From NCBI RefSeq assembly GCF_002878395.1, contig NC_061119.1, positions 11,337,919 through 11,401,918 on the forward strand: 64,000 bases of DNA. Reading direction: 5' to 3'. The stretch is from Capsicum annuum (Eukaryota > Streptophyta > Magnoliopsida > Solanales > Solanaceae). Below the pieces are notes generated by a model. The model was not told the origin of the DNA. It saw only the letters and a program-made list of their open reading frames with translations, and did not search any database. A program made the translations under genes and the position numbers. Every line of letters starts with the position of its first letter. The stretch's first letter is position 1. This document shows, one piece after another, positions 33,028 to 44,365 of the stretch.

Positions 33028-33867
33028 TTATGAGTTTGATGATTCTGGTTTTTCATTAGCTATTCTTTTCGTTGTACTTATTCTATCATTTACTATTTCT
33101 AAATTTTCTTCTGTATCTATGTCTCTATAGCTATAATCATTATAATCTATTGTTTTTACAATTTGTTCGAATGGGCTTTCTATTCGTATTTTATTAATCT
33201 TATTTTTTCCTGTTATTTTATGTTTTGTTGTTAATACATATAGATTTTTGCATCTTGCTGTAAATATTTTACTTCCTGGGGTTAATTCTATTCCTGATAT
33301 TTTCCAATATAATACGAGTGATTTATCTATATTTCTATCTGTTACCGCTACTGAATAATTTGCACTTATTATAAATTTAAATTTTTGGTATATTAAATTT
33401 CCTTTTACGGCAGTTATTATGCTTTTTTCTATAGGTTTTATAATTCTATCATCTGCTAAATATAATTCTATTGGTGTATCTATTCCTTCTCTAAAACATG
33501 CTTTTATTAATATCTCTGTACCTCCAAGGTGTACATATTTTATTGAATCTCCTTTACTTTTTATATCATTTATCTCTTTATTAATTATTTTTTTTGTTAC
33601 TAGTGGTATACTAGCTTTTCCTTTTGCATATCTGCAGTCTATTACATGTTCTTTTTGGCATACTACATAATATTCGTCCTTTTTCCTAGTAAAAATATTT
33701 TTTATTGTTGGTATTTTAAATATTTTCTCTACACTTAAATCTAATTCTTTTCCTTTTATTTCATCAAATATATTACTGTCAAATATTATTTTCTGTTCCG
33801 TTCCTTCATCATTTAAATATTCTTCCTTTGTTATTATTTTTATATCTTCTTCAGTCATTTGATTCAT
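33028..33867 (-). CDS. Pararetrovirus movement protein (30K superfamily)
   Basis: 279 open codons from ATG 33867, overlapping the coat-protein stop by 17 bases. The middle reads KYVHLGGTEILIKACFREGI and then TPIELYLADDRI, matching the core of 30K-type movement proteins of caulimovirids, which widen plasmodesmata for cell-to-cell spread. The C-terminal tail is Lys/Asp/Glu-rich and probably unstructured. It ends in TAA at 33028, but the same frame runs on into the protease-like domain (33027 to 32626), so the original ORF was probably a movement-protease-RT polyprotein and this stop is a mutation. Confidence 0.8.
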   Translation of the reverse strand: MNQMTEEDIKIITKEEYLNDEGTEQKIIFDSNIFDEIKGKELDLSVEKIFKIPTIKNIFTRKKDEYYVVCQKEHVIDCRYAKGKASIPLVTKKIINKEINDIKSKGDSIKYVHLGGTEILIKACFREGIDTPIELYLADDRIIKPIEKSIITAVKGNLIYQKFKFIISANYSVAVTDRNIDKSLVLYWKISGIELTPGSKIFTARCKNLYVLTTKHKITGKNKINKIRIESPFEQIVKTIDYNDYSYRDIDTEENLEIVNDRISTTKRIANEKPESSNS

Positions 33868-34840
33868 CTATTTCACTATCTATTTCATTATTTGTTTCAT
33901 TTTCTGAAATTTCATATATACTATCCTCACTTTCTAATTCATAATCTATATAATCTATCTGCATATATTCTGTATTATCTATTTTTATTTCTGATATTTG
34001 TTTATTTTTTGGATCTTTAGGTAATTTACAATCTCTAGCTAAATGGCCTATCTTTCCACAGTTATAACAAGTACATTCTTTTATAGATTTCTTCTTTCTA
34101 TATGGTCTTTTATATTTATAATTTTTTACATAATATCTTTTTCTTGGTTTCTTATATTTATATTTTGATTTTTTATATTTCTTATATTTTTTATGTCTTT
34201 TTCTTTTCTTATAATATCTTTCTTCACATCCAAATTGGGGTGCTATCTTATTTTTGCAACATGCTAAATTTCTTATTAATGTTTTTTCCATTTTTAATTC
34301 TTCTCTATATTTTTCACATAAGTTTCTATACCATTGTTGTAAAAATTTTATTCTTGCTCCTAACGTATCTACTATTTTTGCTTCTTCCCAACTTTTTATT
34401 ATTTTCGAACTAAATGGCTCGGGTAATTTATTAAAATATAATTTTCTTATCTCTTTACTTTCTTCTATACTATATGCTCCTTTATAATAATATTCTTTAA
34501 ATGCGCAAGTATATTCATCTATATAATACATATTACATATTGCTAATTTTAACATTAAATTTCTATTTGTATCTTTTTCTTCATCTTGTTCTTCTTCTAT
34601 TGTTTTCGTACTACCAAATTCATCTTTTATAGCTGTTTCATATTTTTTTAATAATTCTATAGGGGTTAGTTTAGTTGTTGTTGATGATGTTCCTTCTATA
34701 GGTTTATTAGTTCTTAATACTTTCTTACTATTTTCGGTTAAATTTGAAAACCATAGTTTTACTGATCCTATTAGTGTTCTTTCTATATATTCTGGTGCAT
34801 TTGTTATATTTATATTATTATCTAATATAACAAATGCACC
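33851..34840 (-). pseudogene. Pararetrovirus coat protein, C-terminal part with zinc knuckle
   Basis: Open from the block edge at 34840 (no start codon; first Met at 34555) to a stop at 33851. It contains a capsid-core-like helical region (SVKLWFSNLTENSK; KIKFLQQW-type segments), a long Lys/Tyr-rich basic tract (34075-34215, for RNA/DNA binding) and a CCHC knuckle CYNCGKIGHLARDC, then an acidic tail. This order (core, basic tract, CCHC, acidic end) is that of caulimovirid coat proteins. The N-terminal half is absent here; a candidate lies in the opposed block at 29124-29750. It is truncated where it meets the LTR at 34841. Confidence 0.85.
34794..34840. repeat. Perfect 17-bp inverted repeat at the viral edge
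   Basis: GGTGCATTTGTTATATT (34794-34810) and its exact complement at 34824-34840, with a 13-base loop. The second arm ends on the last viral-looking base before the LTR. The coat-protein frame stays open across it, so it may be viral coding DNA, or a fold-back made when the ends were joined. Confidence 0.9.
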
Positions 34841-37032
34841 TTATTTTAAAGTCCTTTTTAAAAGGATATTTGGGTCTTTTTCCACCCATTTTAACCCCTA
34901 ATTATATCAGACCAAGGCTCATAAGTTCATTATTCATTAATAACATCAAATTAGGGTTTCCTCTTAAAGGTCAATCCCTAGGAACAAGAAACCCTAGGTG
35001 TTTAATTTCAAGTCAAGTATTCAAGTTTTTCTCCATCAATCTTCAAGAAATCATCCACCCAAGTATGTCATGTGTTGATTCATGGGTCCCTTTCACCCAT
35101 GAAGCTCAAGAATCTCTTTTCAAAATTCAAGATTTGTATATTTATGAATGTTCATGATTTAAATAGAATTAAAATTCATGTTCATGATGTTGTGGGTTCT
35201 TGATTCACGTTTTAAATTACATATTTCAATTATTGACTGTAGGATGTGGTGATTTGCATAGTAATCATGATAAACCCTTAAATTTATACGTTGATTGATG
35301 TATCCATGATTATTATATGTGTTGATGATTGTATGACCAAAGCATGCTCCCCATGTGTTCTATTAAATGCCTATGTGAAGGAAAAGTACCATACTAGTAT
35401 GATAATATAAAATCTCCATTTATGTACAAGTTTATGCATGTCAAGTGTTTGATGAAATATCTTAGGCAATGAGTTATGGAGATATGTGTGGCCATTGGGG
35501 TGCTTTAGAACTTGTACTTCATGAATTCTCCAAATTATTGTATTATGGATTGTGATGTTGGTCATGTATTCGAGAAAGTCATGCTTTGTCAGTTTCATGC
35601 TATCGAGTCCTAGGTGTACTTGTACCTGACAATTAGCTGTGCGCCTAGAGCCAGTGTCATGTTTCCAAGATACTCTCAGTCGAGCCATGTTCATAGAAAT
35701 TCAGTTAGTCATGTGACTCAGGAAAACTCAGTAAACTCAGTAATCACAGAAACCTTATAAATTCAGTAATCTCAGTAGCATTCCATCAGTTAACGAAACT
35801 CAGTTAACTCAGTTCAGTCAGTTCAGTTAATCATGTTCAGTGTCTATCCAGATGGGAGTAAAAATTAGCACCGAGCGAACCCAAGGATGGGATCCCACCT
35901 GTTATATGAGGGTGTGCTTCTTAAAAGCAACCCTTGCGTTCTAGAATTACGTAGCCAACGTAGGTTGAGACATCATAGCCTATTATATGAGGGCAGATGA
36001 GGTGGCTTAACCTGTTATATGAGGGTTCCCACTGTTCTCACTAGAGTTACCTGTTATATAAGGGTTACTCCAGATTTTCCTTACCAGTGGTGCGGTATTG
36101 ACACCCTTCCAATTGGGGTTACAGATTGGACCCCAACTCAGCTATAATGGCGTATTAGGGGCATGTCAGTTAGATAACTACTTCCCACAGTTTCAGTACA
36201 GAATCAGGACTGTCAGACACAGTTATTTAGTCTCAGTAATAGAACTCAGATGGTTCTACAGAATTCAAGACTGTCAAATACAGTCAACTCAGAATAGTAT
36301 GAAACTCAGCTAGTTCCATCAGAATCTAGAATGTCAGATACAGTCGCTCAGTATCAGTTATTTCAGTTATACAGATATCAGTATCTCATGTTATCAGTAC
36401 TCAGACTCAATAATCATGTTATCACGAACTCAGTTATAGTTATTATGTAGTTATGCATGTATTCTCACGTTCATGTTATTCAGTCAGTTAGTATAGTTCA
36501 TGTATGTGAACCTTTTGCATTCAACCTACCTTGCATGCATACCAGTACTTTAAATGTACTGACGTATTTGCGCTATGGTGTTTTATACCATAGGTTTAGA
36601 AGCACGAGATCCAGAGCATCAGTAGCATTCCATTCTCCGCAGTCAGACTTAGCAGTGAGTCCTCATTCTTCGAGGACATGACCATTACTTTATTATCTCA
36701 TTAATTAATTTATTTCAGTAGTTAGAGTTAGTTGGGGACATGTCCCATCAGCTTCTTATTCAGACAGTACAGTCAGTTAGAGGCTTTTTAGACTACAGTA
36801 TGTTCAGACAACTTATTTCAGTTGTTTTGGGTATTTCATACCTCATCTGGATGTTATGTTTTATCAGCTATCATATCTCAGCTCTGAACCTTATGGCCTT
36901 TCAGCCTTTATTTCCACATTTATACAGTATATCATGCAGTATACAGGTAAATATCAGTCATGGGTTAGCTTGTGGTCCTTCGAGGTTATGAACACCATGT
37001 AGCATTTTGGGTACCATATTTGGGGTGTTATA
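34841..37032 (+). mobile_element. Truncated third copy of the giant LTR family
   Basis: Matches solo LTRs #1 and #2 in order: TTTTAAAGTCCTTTTTAAAAGG against 4600 (first 20 bases diagnostic), the TATCGAGTCCTAGGTGTACT block (35602), ACTCAGTAAACTCAG-rich DNA (35720-36460), GCGCTATGGTGTTTTATACC (36570) and the terminal block ending GGGGTGTTATA at 37032. The first roughly 450 bp of the LTR are missing: the copy begins at the pararetrovirus junction. No target duplication is visible on the right, where a copia element starts directly. No ORF of note. Confidence 0.85.
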
Positions 37033-37035
37033 GTA

Positions 37036-37420
37036 CTAATCTTGCTTACTATAATATCACCACGAGCAATAATTTCATACATAAAATAATATTGAACATT
37101 GATGTGTTTTGTCCTCTCGTGAAACATCTAATTTTTTGTAAGAAAGATATCAATCTGACTGTCGTAAAAGACCGTAGTAATCCGTAAGTCTTTGCTAAGT
37201 TCACAAAACAGACCCTTCAACCAAATAGCTTTCTTAAAAGCCTCTGTAACAGTCATGTACTCTTCCTCAGTAGTTGACAAAACAACCTTAGTCTGTAAGG
37301 TAGCTTTCCAACTGATAGCACAACCACCAACGGTGAAAACATAGCCTGTAAGGGATCTCCTTTTATCATGGTCTCCTGAAAAATCATAATCAACATACCC
37401 GATCACCTATCTCTATTTTG
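37036..37420 (-). pseudogene. Copia RNase H C-terminal part
   Basis: Minus strand: [20 protein letters not shown] then [18 protein letters not shown] and STTEEEYM, the signature of Ty1/copia RNase H. A frame break near 37128 is followed by MFHERTKHINVQYYFMYE, the end of the domain, which runs to about 37036 where the gypsy LTR begins. The element's 3' untranslated part and 3' LTR are missing. Confidence 0.88.
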
Positions 37421-38420
37421 CCAAAACTGTAAACAAACATCAGCAAATCCATGCAAGTATCTAAAAATCCACTAAACTGTTTTCCAATGTTCTTCATTAG
37501 GATTTTTCATGTATCTGCTAACTACACTGACTGCATAAGACAAATCTGGTCACAAACATACCATCGCATACATAAGAGACCCAAAGACACTAGAGTATAG
37601 AACTCGAGACATATAGTCACGCTCATCATCTGTCTTTGGAGATAAAGTGGCCAAGAGTTCAAAGTGAGCTGCCAATGGAGTACTGACAGGCTTGGCATTT
37701 CACACATTGAACCTATGAAACACTTTTTCAATATACCTTTTTTGACTCAAGTATAACTTACACTTCTATTTAAGCCTCATAATTTCTATGCCATGAATCT
37801 TCTTTTCTACTCTAGATCCTTCATCTCAAACTCATTGTTGAGCTGGGATTTGACTTTTATTATCTCTCCAACGTCCTTTGCTGCAACCAATATATCATCA
37901 ACATACAAGAGAAGATACATGAACAAACCATCACTTACCTTCTTAAAGTAGACACAACTATCATAACTACTCATCTGAAATATATGAGAAGTCATAAAAG
38001 AGTCAAACCTCTTATACCACTGCCTGGGGGACTGTTTTAAGCCATAAAGAGACTTTTTCAGCAAGCATACGTAATCCTCCTTTACTGAGACTACAAAATC
38101 CTTTGGTTGTTGTATATAGATGTCCTTCTCAAGTTCTCCATGTAAGAATGCAGTTTTGACATCCAACTGCTCAAGCTCAAGATCATGCATGGCAACAATA
38201 CCAAGCAGGGCTCGAATTGAACTATGCTTTATAAGTGGAGAAAACAAATATGTGAAGTCAACACCTAGAACCTGACCGTAGCCTTTAGCAACTAGTCTTG
38301 CTTTGTACCTAGCATCTTCAACTCCCGATGTTCCTTCTTTCTTTTTAAATACCCAGTTGCAACGAACAAATTTCTTATCTTTAGGCTATCTCACTAAATG
38401 CTATATGTCATTCTTATGAA
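37420..38420 (-). pseudogene. Copia reverse transcriptase
   Basis: The open core (38247-37807) shows LEQLDVKTAFLHGELEKDIY, SLYGLKQSPRQWYKRFDSFM and LLLYVDDILVAAK, the intact YVDD catalytic motif of Ty1/copia RT. Upstream (38420-38250) the N-terminal RT segment is recognisable across stops, and downstream (37731-37522) the thumb region appears in another frame. It sits between integrase and RNase H, which is the copia gene order (IN-RT-RH), opposite to gypsy. The element is broken by a few stops and frameshifts but lightly decayed. Confidence 0.88.
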
Positions 38421-38739
38421 GTGATTCCATCTCCTCCTGAACAACAATCATCCATCGGCCAGAATTATCATAACTAACTGCCTCTGAGTAAGAAGAAGGT
38501 TCTTCATCTGAATCAATACCTTCTGCTGCATTCAATGCATAAATAATCAAATCAGCTTTAGCATTCTTCTGAGAAGGTCTAATATCTCTTCTAGGCCTGC
38601 CTTTAGCAATAGAATATTATGGCATCACCGGTGGTGAAGACAAAATAGTATCACTCTGTATATTCAGGCTAGACTGAAAAGTAGGTACTAGTATAGACTC
38701 TGCTCCAATCTATAATTAAACCTGGGTGATTAATTTTTG

Positions 38740-39490
38740 CTAATTCATGTCACTAAGCTCATCTAGGGGTAAAGTACTAAATTTGAAGGAATCCTGAAGC
38801 ATGTCAGTTTCATTGAACACAACATCTCTACTAATTATAACTTTTCTACTTTTTGAACACCAAAGCTTATATCCTTTAACACCAGGTTTATAACCCATAA
38901 ATAAGCACTTGGAAAATCTAGGTTCCAACTTTCCACTATCAACATGAGCATAAGCAGGACATCCAAATATCCATAAATCAGAATTACTAGCAGGAGTACC
39001 AGACCATACCTCTTGTGGAATCTTTTTATCAATTGCGACTGAGGAAGAGCGATTAATAAAAAGACAAGCTATGAAAGCAGCTTCGGCCCAAAAAGACTTG
39101 GGTAAACCAACATTAAAGAGCATACAACGTACCTTCTCCATTATAGTCCTATTCATTTGTTCAGCCACACCATTCTGCTGTGGAGTATGACGAACTGTCA
39201 AGTGCTTCACAATTCCTTCTGACTTGTACAGAGCATTAAATTCATTAGAACAAAGCTCTAAACCATTATCAGTCTGAAGGCGTTTTACCTACTTCCCTGT
39301 TTGTTTTTCAGTCATAGTCTTCCACTCCTTGAAAGTAGGCAACACATCATCCTTTTGCTTTAGGAAGAACACCCAAACTTTTCTGGAATAGTCATCAATA
39401 ACAGTCAATAAGTAATTTGCACCTCCTCTAGAAGGTACTCTAGAAGGACCCCAGAGATCAAAATAAATGTAATCAAGAGTGTCTTTAGTT
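38740..39490 (-). pseudogene. Copia integrase
   Basis: The complement of 39490-38740 gives TLDYIYFDLWGPSRVPSRGG, VIDDYSRKVWVFFLKQKDDV, LQTDNGLELCSNEF and HTPQQNGVAEQMNRTIMEKV: the three catalytic acidic residues of the D,D-35-E core are present. One stop interrupts (near 39291). The C-terminal part continues to SGKLEPRFSKCLFMGYKPGV and KGYKLW, typical for copia. It inserts element DNA into the genome. Confidence 0.88.
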
Positions 39491-39740
39491 GAGTGGATGC
39501 CTTTAGTGAATCTGACTCTCTTCTGCTTCCCAAAAATGCAGTTCTCAGAGAACTCTAATTTAGTAATACTCTGCCTATCAAGAAGTCCCCTCCTGCTTAC
39601 TTCATCTAGTTTTCACTCATATGCCCTAGGCGCATATGCCAAAGTTTTGCAACATTACTTTTTAATAGAGAGGAGGTAGAAACAGTTGTATCATCTATAA
39701 CCATAGAGCCTTGCAAGATATATAAATTTGCAGACTTCCT

Positions 39741-40250
39741 CTATCCCTTCATCACAACAAGAGCACCTTTAGTAACCTTCACGACTCTGCCTTCACTAGT
39801 GTACCTATATTCGTTTGAATCAAGGGTACTCAAGAAAATAAGATTTCTCTTCAGGTCTGGGACATACCGCACATCACCAAGTATCCTCACAACACCATTA
39901 AACATCTTAATTCTAATTGTTCCAATACCAGCTATCTTATAAGATGTGTTATTTTTCATTAATAAAGCACCTTTAAAGACTGTTTTATATGTTGTAAACC
40001 AATTTCGATTGCGACACCTATAAAATATGCAAGCTGAATCAAGAATCCAATCCTCACAGGTTTTGGAGTTACCATCAGAAACTACCAAGAGTTCTCCATA
40101 ACTACCACCATTTTCAATAAAACTGGCTTTACTAGACTTCTCTAGTTAGTTTTCCTTCGGTTTTAGAGCTTCTTTTTTCTCTTTATTCTGTAACTTCCAA
40201 CACTCGTATTTGATATAACCTTTTTTCTTGATGTAATTACAAGTTTTGTT
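39741..40250 (-). pseudogene. Copia protease and zinc-knuckle region
   Basis: 40088-39741 reads CEDWILDSACIFYRCRNRNW (aspartic protease D-S-A triplet, as usual in copia) and later MFNGVVRILGDVRYVPDLKR, the conserved protease end. Upstream, near 40195-40250, the knuckle reads CNYIKKKGYIKYECWKL, where the second Cys and the His of CCHC are replaced, so nucleic-acid binding is probably lost. Confidence 0.82.
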
Positions 40251-40295
40251 TTTATTTCTATCATCACCCCTAGAGTTTCTCTCACAATTCCTTCC

Positions 40296-40901
40296 TCAAA
40301 CAATGAGACCATTTGCTTGAGTCTCTAACCCATTCATATGAAGCTTCATTTTCTTCTTAGAGAATAATGCATCATAGACTTCATCTATGGTTGGGGTATC
40401 ACAGCTATATAAAATCGTATCCCTAAAGGTAGTATATGATGCAAGCAGCGAACACAACAAAATCAACCCTAGATCTTTCTCATCATACTTAACCTCCAAA
40501 GTCTCTAAATCAGAGACGGTTTCCTTAAAGACAGATAGGTGATATTCCAAAGACACACTCTCAGACATATGATAGGAATAAAGTCGTTGTTTAAGATACA
40601 ACTTACTTGTTAGGCTCTTCGTCATACATAATGATTCCAGTTTTAACCACAACACAGCGGCAGTAGTCTCCTTTAAAATATCCTGTAAAATCTAATTAGA
40701 TAAATGAAGGTGGATCTAAGATAGAGCCTTTCGATCCTTATGTTGTTTGTTCTCGTCCATCCACGGTGAGGGAATCTTATCAAACCCTAATAGAGCATCA
40801 TCTAAATCCATTTGCACGAGCACAGCCCGCATCTTAACCTGCCATAGTAAAAAAAATTTGTTGCGATCCAACAGAAGAATATCATACTTCATGGTTGTCA
40901 T
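40296..40901 (-). pseudogene. Copia gag
   Basis: Starts at ATG 40901 (MTTMKYDILLLDRNKFFLLW, WQVKMRAVLVQMDLDDALLG) 18 bases after the primer site. The second part (40655-40296) reads LTSKLYLKQRLYSYHMSESV and DLETLEVKYDEKDLGLILLC, the UBN2-type gag domain of Tork/TNT1-like copia elements. A stop near 40695 separates them. It forms the virus-like particle of the element. Confidence 0.88.
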
Positions 40902-40919
40902 CTCTGAGAAAATAATCGA

Positions 40920-40934
40920 CCAAGCTCTGATATA
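40920..40934 (-). promoter_or_regulatory. Copia primer binding site (tRNA-iMet, imperfect)
   Basis: The complement reads TATATCAGAGCTTGG, close to the canonical TGGTATCAGAGCTTGG. It lies between the 5' LTR end (40939) and the gag start (40901). Confidence 0.8.
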
Positions 40935-40938
40935 AGTT

Positions 40939-41335
40939 TGTTATGATTCGGATAGATTAAGCAAACTACAAGTAAAAGAAAACAAGAACAACACACATAT
41001 TTACGTGGAAACCCTTACGAGAAAAACCACAGTCAGAGGCAGAGGAGGTTTTACTATAATAGAGAAAGAGTACAAAGTGGGAGGCGTAGTCTCAATGATG
41101 TGTATTTTTCTGAACACCCAAAAAAACCCCACACTAAATGAACTTATATAATATGTGCATATAAATAAGTCCTAGGCCCAAAAACATAAAGGTCCAGACC
41201 GCGGGGGCTTCCATCGACCCAATCCTTATGCTACCACCGCAGACCTCATTGAAAATCACAAACATGGCTCGTACTGCGAAACTTTCAAGGTCAGGTCAAT
41301 AAAATTCAGGTCACAACTCTAACGGTACATGATAA
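40939..41335 (-). repeat. 5' LTR of the minus-strand copia element
   Basis: On the complement the LTR ends ...CCGAATCATAACA at 40939, next to the primer site. A TTATTTATATGCAC box (complement, about 41155-41167) may be the promoter. The outer boundary is not certain because no second LTR remains for comparison; 41335 is an estimate. Confidence 0.5.
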
Positions 41336-42590
41336 GCCTGAAAAATGACAAAATAATTATTGTGACTATACAAATATGTTAGAAAAAAATTTCTATATCA
41401 TATGTATGCCTCGATTTTGTTCTTGAAGTAGCAATATCTTAAAAAAAGTTCTAAGCTATCATGATTAGATAGACCTAAGGCAGGATATTATATATATATA
41501 TTTCATTTCTAGGGAATGAGAATTCCATAGTTATAAATACAGATACATTCCCTGGGGTGAATGTGACAAATTTAGTAAAGCTTAAAAATATGAACTTACT
41601 TTTAGTTGTGAAGATATAACGATCCACCTCTGAAAAAGGTAGAATAAGAAAGATTCTAAATATTTTGTGTTCTATTCTTGAAATAGCAAAACTTTAAAAA
41701 TTTACTCTTGAAGTAGTATACTATTTGAAATTTCTTCTGAAGAGTAAATAGCAGAATGTTAAAATGTCAAAATCTTGCAAACTACTCCTGAAGTAGTATA
41801 ACTCTGAAATTTACTCAAGCAAATTGCAACGTTGCATTGTAAACTTTAAGTTTACTAGTACAAATAAGTTCATAAGTTGGCATGAAGGACTATGACATTT
41901 CAAAGATGAACAAATTAAGTATTAGATATGTATAAAATTCTTTAAGAATTCTATATGTTGTTTTTTTTCATGATAAGTTGATTAAATCAGCTAATGTTAG
42001 AATTGAATTTCCTAAATTTTGGAAAGTATAAAAAGTGAATATGGGTCCATTCACCTATCATGTGATATATATTAAGATATATAGTAAGATGTATTGATAT
42101 AGGAGAGCACATGTGCATTTATTGTCAACTTGTAGTTTGACATTAATAAAGTTGTTTAATCAAAATAATTAAGTTAAGAATAAAATTTTCAGATTAAGCA
42201 ACAAGATAAGTTATCTTAATAATGTTGGTTTGACGTTTAATGCCTCCGATAAATTATTGAATCATCGCTGAGAACAAAACTTAATGTGTTGATTTGAAAT
42301 TTGATATATTAAATACAATAGCACTTATATGCATTGCACCAATAAATTATGATTAATTTTTTCCTCTCAATTGATTCAAGGTTAGGAATCAAATATTCCA
42401 TCTAATAATTTTTCATGTGTGGTATACGATTAATGAATATACTATGATGCACAAAGATGAATTCTTAAAAGTAAATTGAGATGGGTGTTAGTTTACCTAA
42501 CATAAGGAGGAGATAATAAGCAGCTACAAAATATGTTGTAAATTATCATTAATATGATCCGAATTCAAAAGATAATTTAGATCAAATGTT
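41336..42590. other. AT-rich DNA, probably decayed 5' part of the next copia element
   Basis: No readable domain. Short repeated phrases (TCTTGAAGTAGCA, CTCCTGAAGTAGTATA) at 41420, 41675, 41705 and 41790 form a loose local repeat. No start, LTR or primer site can be recognised. Confidence 0.35.
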
Positions 42591-44108
42591 AGGAGTATTT
42601 GCAGACCCTAAATTGATTCATATTTAGCTACGAATGCTTCTATTGTGTGTAACTGAAGGACAAATTCTACAACATGCATAAAGCGAGGTAGACCATAATC
42701 GATTTCAATTGAAATAATTATTAAACAGGATAAAGAAAAAATGATCATAATAAGGAGGTGATGTGCTCTTGAAGATCATACGACATAATAATTCTTGAAA
42801 CCTTATGCAAGGTTCAGGTACCTGAAAATAATGAAGTGATGAGATCTCAAAAAATAATGTCTTATTTTGAACCGATAAAATGATATAATATCAATGATAT
42901 CCTTAATAAAATATGGCGCAATATTATAAAAGAGTATGAGGATCTGAATTCTACATTTATTTAAGAATGTTGATGTAGAAATATTTATCCAATGACAAGA
43001 AAAGATCCATCTTGGTAAGCATAAAACTAATTTGATTTGCAATTCAGATACTAAAAAGATATCACACATTTAATGTTGAATATTTTCACTTAAAAAAATT
43101 TATATGAAAAGATTTTTAATGATTCAAGAAGTAGGAAGCATATAAAAGTATCTGAGAAACATATTTATAATTCTTATATTACGTAAATTGATGATTTGGA
43201 TATCATTGAAATTGTTGAAAAGTTTTAAAAAATAATAGATAATTTGCTAAAATAAGAGACATGCAGAATTAGATTATATCCTAAAGTATCATATCTTGTG
43301 CAATTGATGCATTTATACATCTTGCTATAACTATGAGCATGATATAGTTTTGCTCTTATATAAAGATAGTGAAATAAGATTACTTGCATCTTGCAAATGA
43401 AAACCCTTGTTTGAGTGTGTTTATTTTAATATATTATCATGTTTCTGAATATATAGGATATTAATATGATCAGCATAAAAGTTTGATATAAATATAACCA
43501 ATTGTCAAAAAGGATTACTGTCACACCAAGTTATGTACATGACATTCAAGTTATGTTGAGATAATACTAATTCATGAAGAAAATCAAGAATGTATGTAGC
43601 TGGGGTCAATGAAAGATCTTATTCAAGAATTATGTTGTCTGAAATACCTACTTATGTAAACATGGCGCGTGCATAGAACAACTAATAAAAGGATTCATAA
43701 AAGAAGATAGAATAAGGCACATTTGTTCAAAGCTTTCTACACGCCTGAACTTTTAAAAGATGTGATATCAAAATGCAATAAATTTATTCGAATAACAATA
43801 TAGTTGATTTATTCACCATGTCTCTAGCAACTACAATTTTTGAGAAGATGATGCACAAGATTGAAATGCAAATATCCAAGTTTTTTAATTGAGCTTTCAT
43901 CAAGGGGAACTTATACACATTGTAATCTTTTTTCCTTTCAAGGTTTTGTCCTACTGATTTTCTTATAAGATTTTTAATGAAGCAGCTAAAATACGTTTAT
44001 TAGAGATGTGTACTTATTTTTCTTCACTAGATTTTTTTCTCACAAAATTTTTTCTAGTAATATTTTAATAAGGCACACTATTTTCCTATTAGACATTCAA
44101 GGGAGGAG
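42590..44108 (+). pseudogene. Heavily decayed Ty1/copia pol
   Basis: Fragments in shifting frames follow copia order: an IN-RT linker (CIKRGRP near 42680), KVPENNEVM-like start (with gaps) at 42810, the RT lead-in INDILNKIWRNIIKEYEDLN (42891 on), YIDDLDIIEIVEKF (43185), VSYLVQLMHLYIL (43290) and the RNase H end VDLFTMSLATTIFEKMMHKI (43804 on). Many stops; no ORF survives. A purine tract AAGGGAGGAG lies just before the LTR. A different lineage from the copia at 37-41 kb, judged by the RNase H end. Confidence 0.75.
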
Positions 44109-44365
44109 TGTTATAAATCATATTGAGATCTATCATTTTGTAGTAAATGTCTATCAAGAATATAGAAAGTATCTATCAAGATATATTTAGTATCTATCAA
44201 GATATGAGATGTTTTATCTCTTGGAGAAAAATTAGGAGGAATTTCTCCTATAAATAGAGAGGCACTCTTCATTGTAAATCATCATGCATCCCTCATTCTT
44301 CTAATAAGAGTTCTCCTCTCTCCTCTCTCTTATTATTCTCGTTCTTGCTATATTACTTTATAACA
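44109..44365 (+). repeat. 3' LTR of the decayed copia element
   Basis: Starts TGTTATAAATCATATTG and ends ...TACTTTATAACA, inverted TGTTATAAA/TTTATAACA ends; 257 bp. Contains CTCCTATAAATAGAGAGG (TATA box at about 44249-44255) and a CT-rich tract at 44290-44340. A related solo copy lies at 45774-45998. Confidence 0.88.

Noticed and set aside
30751..34487. Plus-strand open frames (for example 31133-31459, 31924-32373, 34102-34413) that look like small membrane proteins
   Set aside because: They are antisense shadows of the AT-rich viral ORFs; Lys/Ile-rich coding read backwards gives Phe/Leu/Ile-rich strings. The minus strand carries clear domains.
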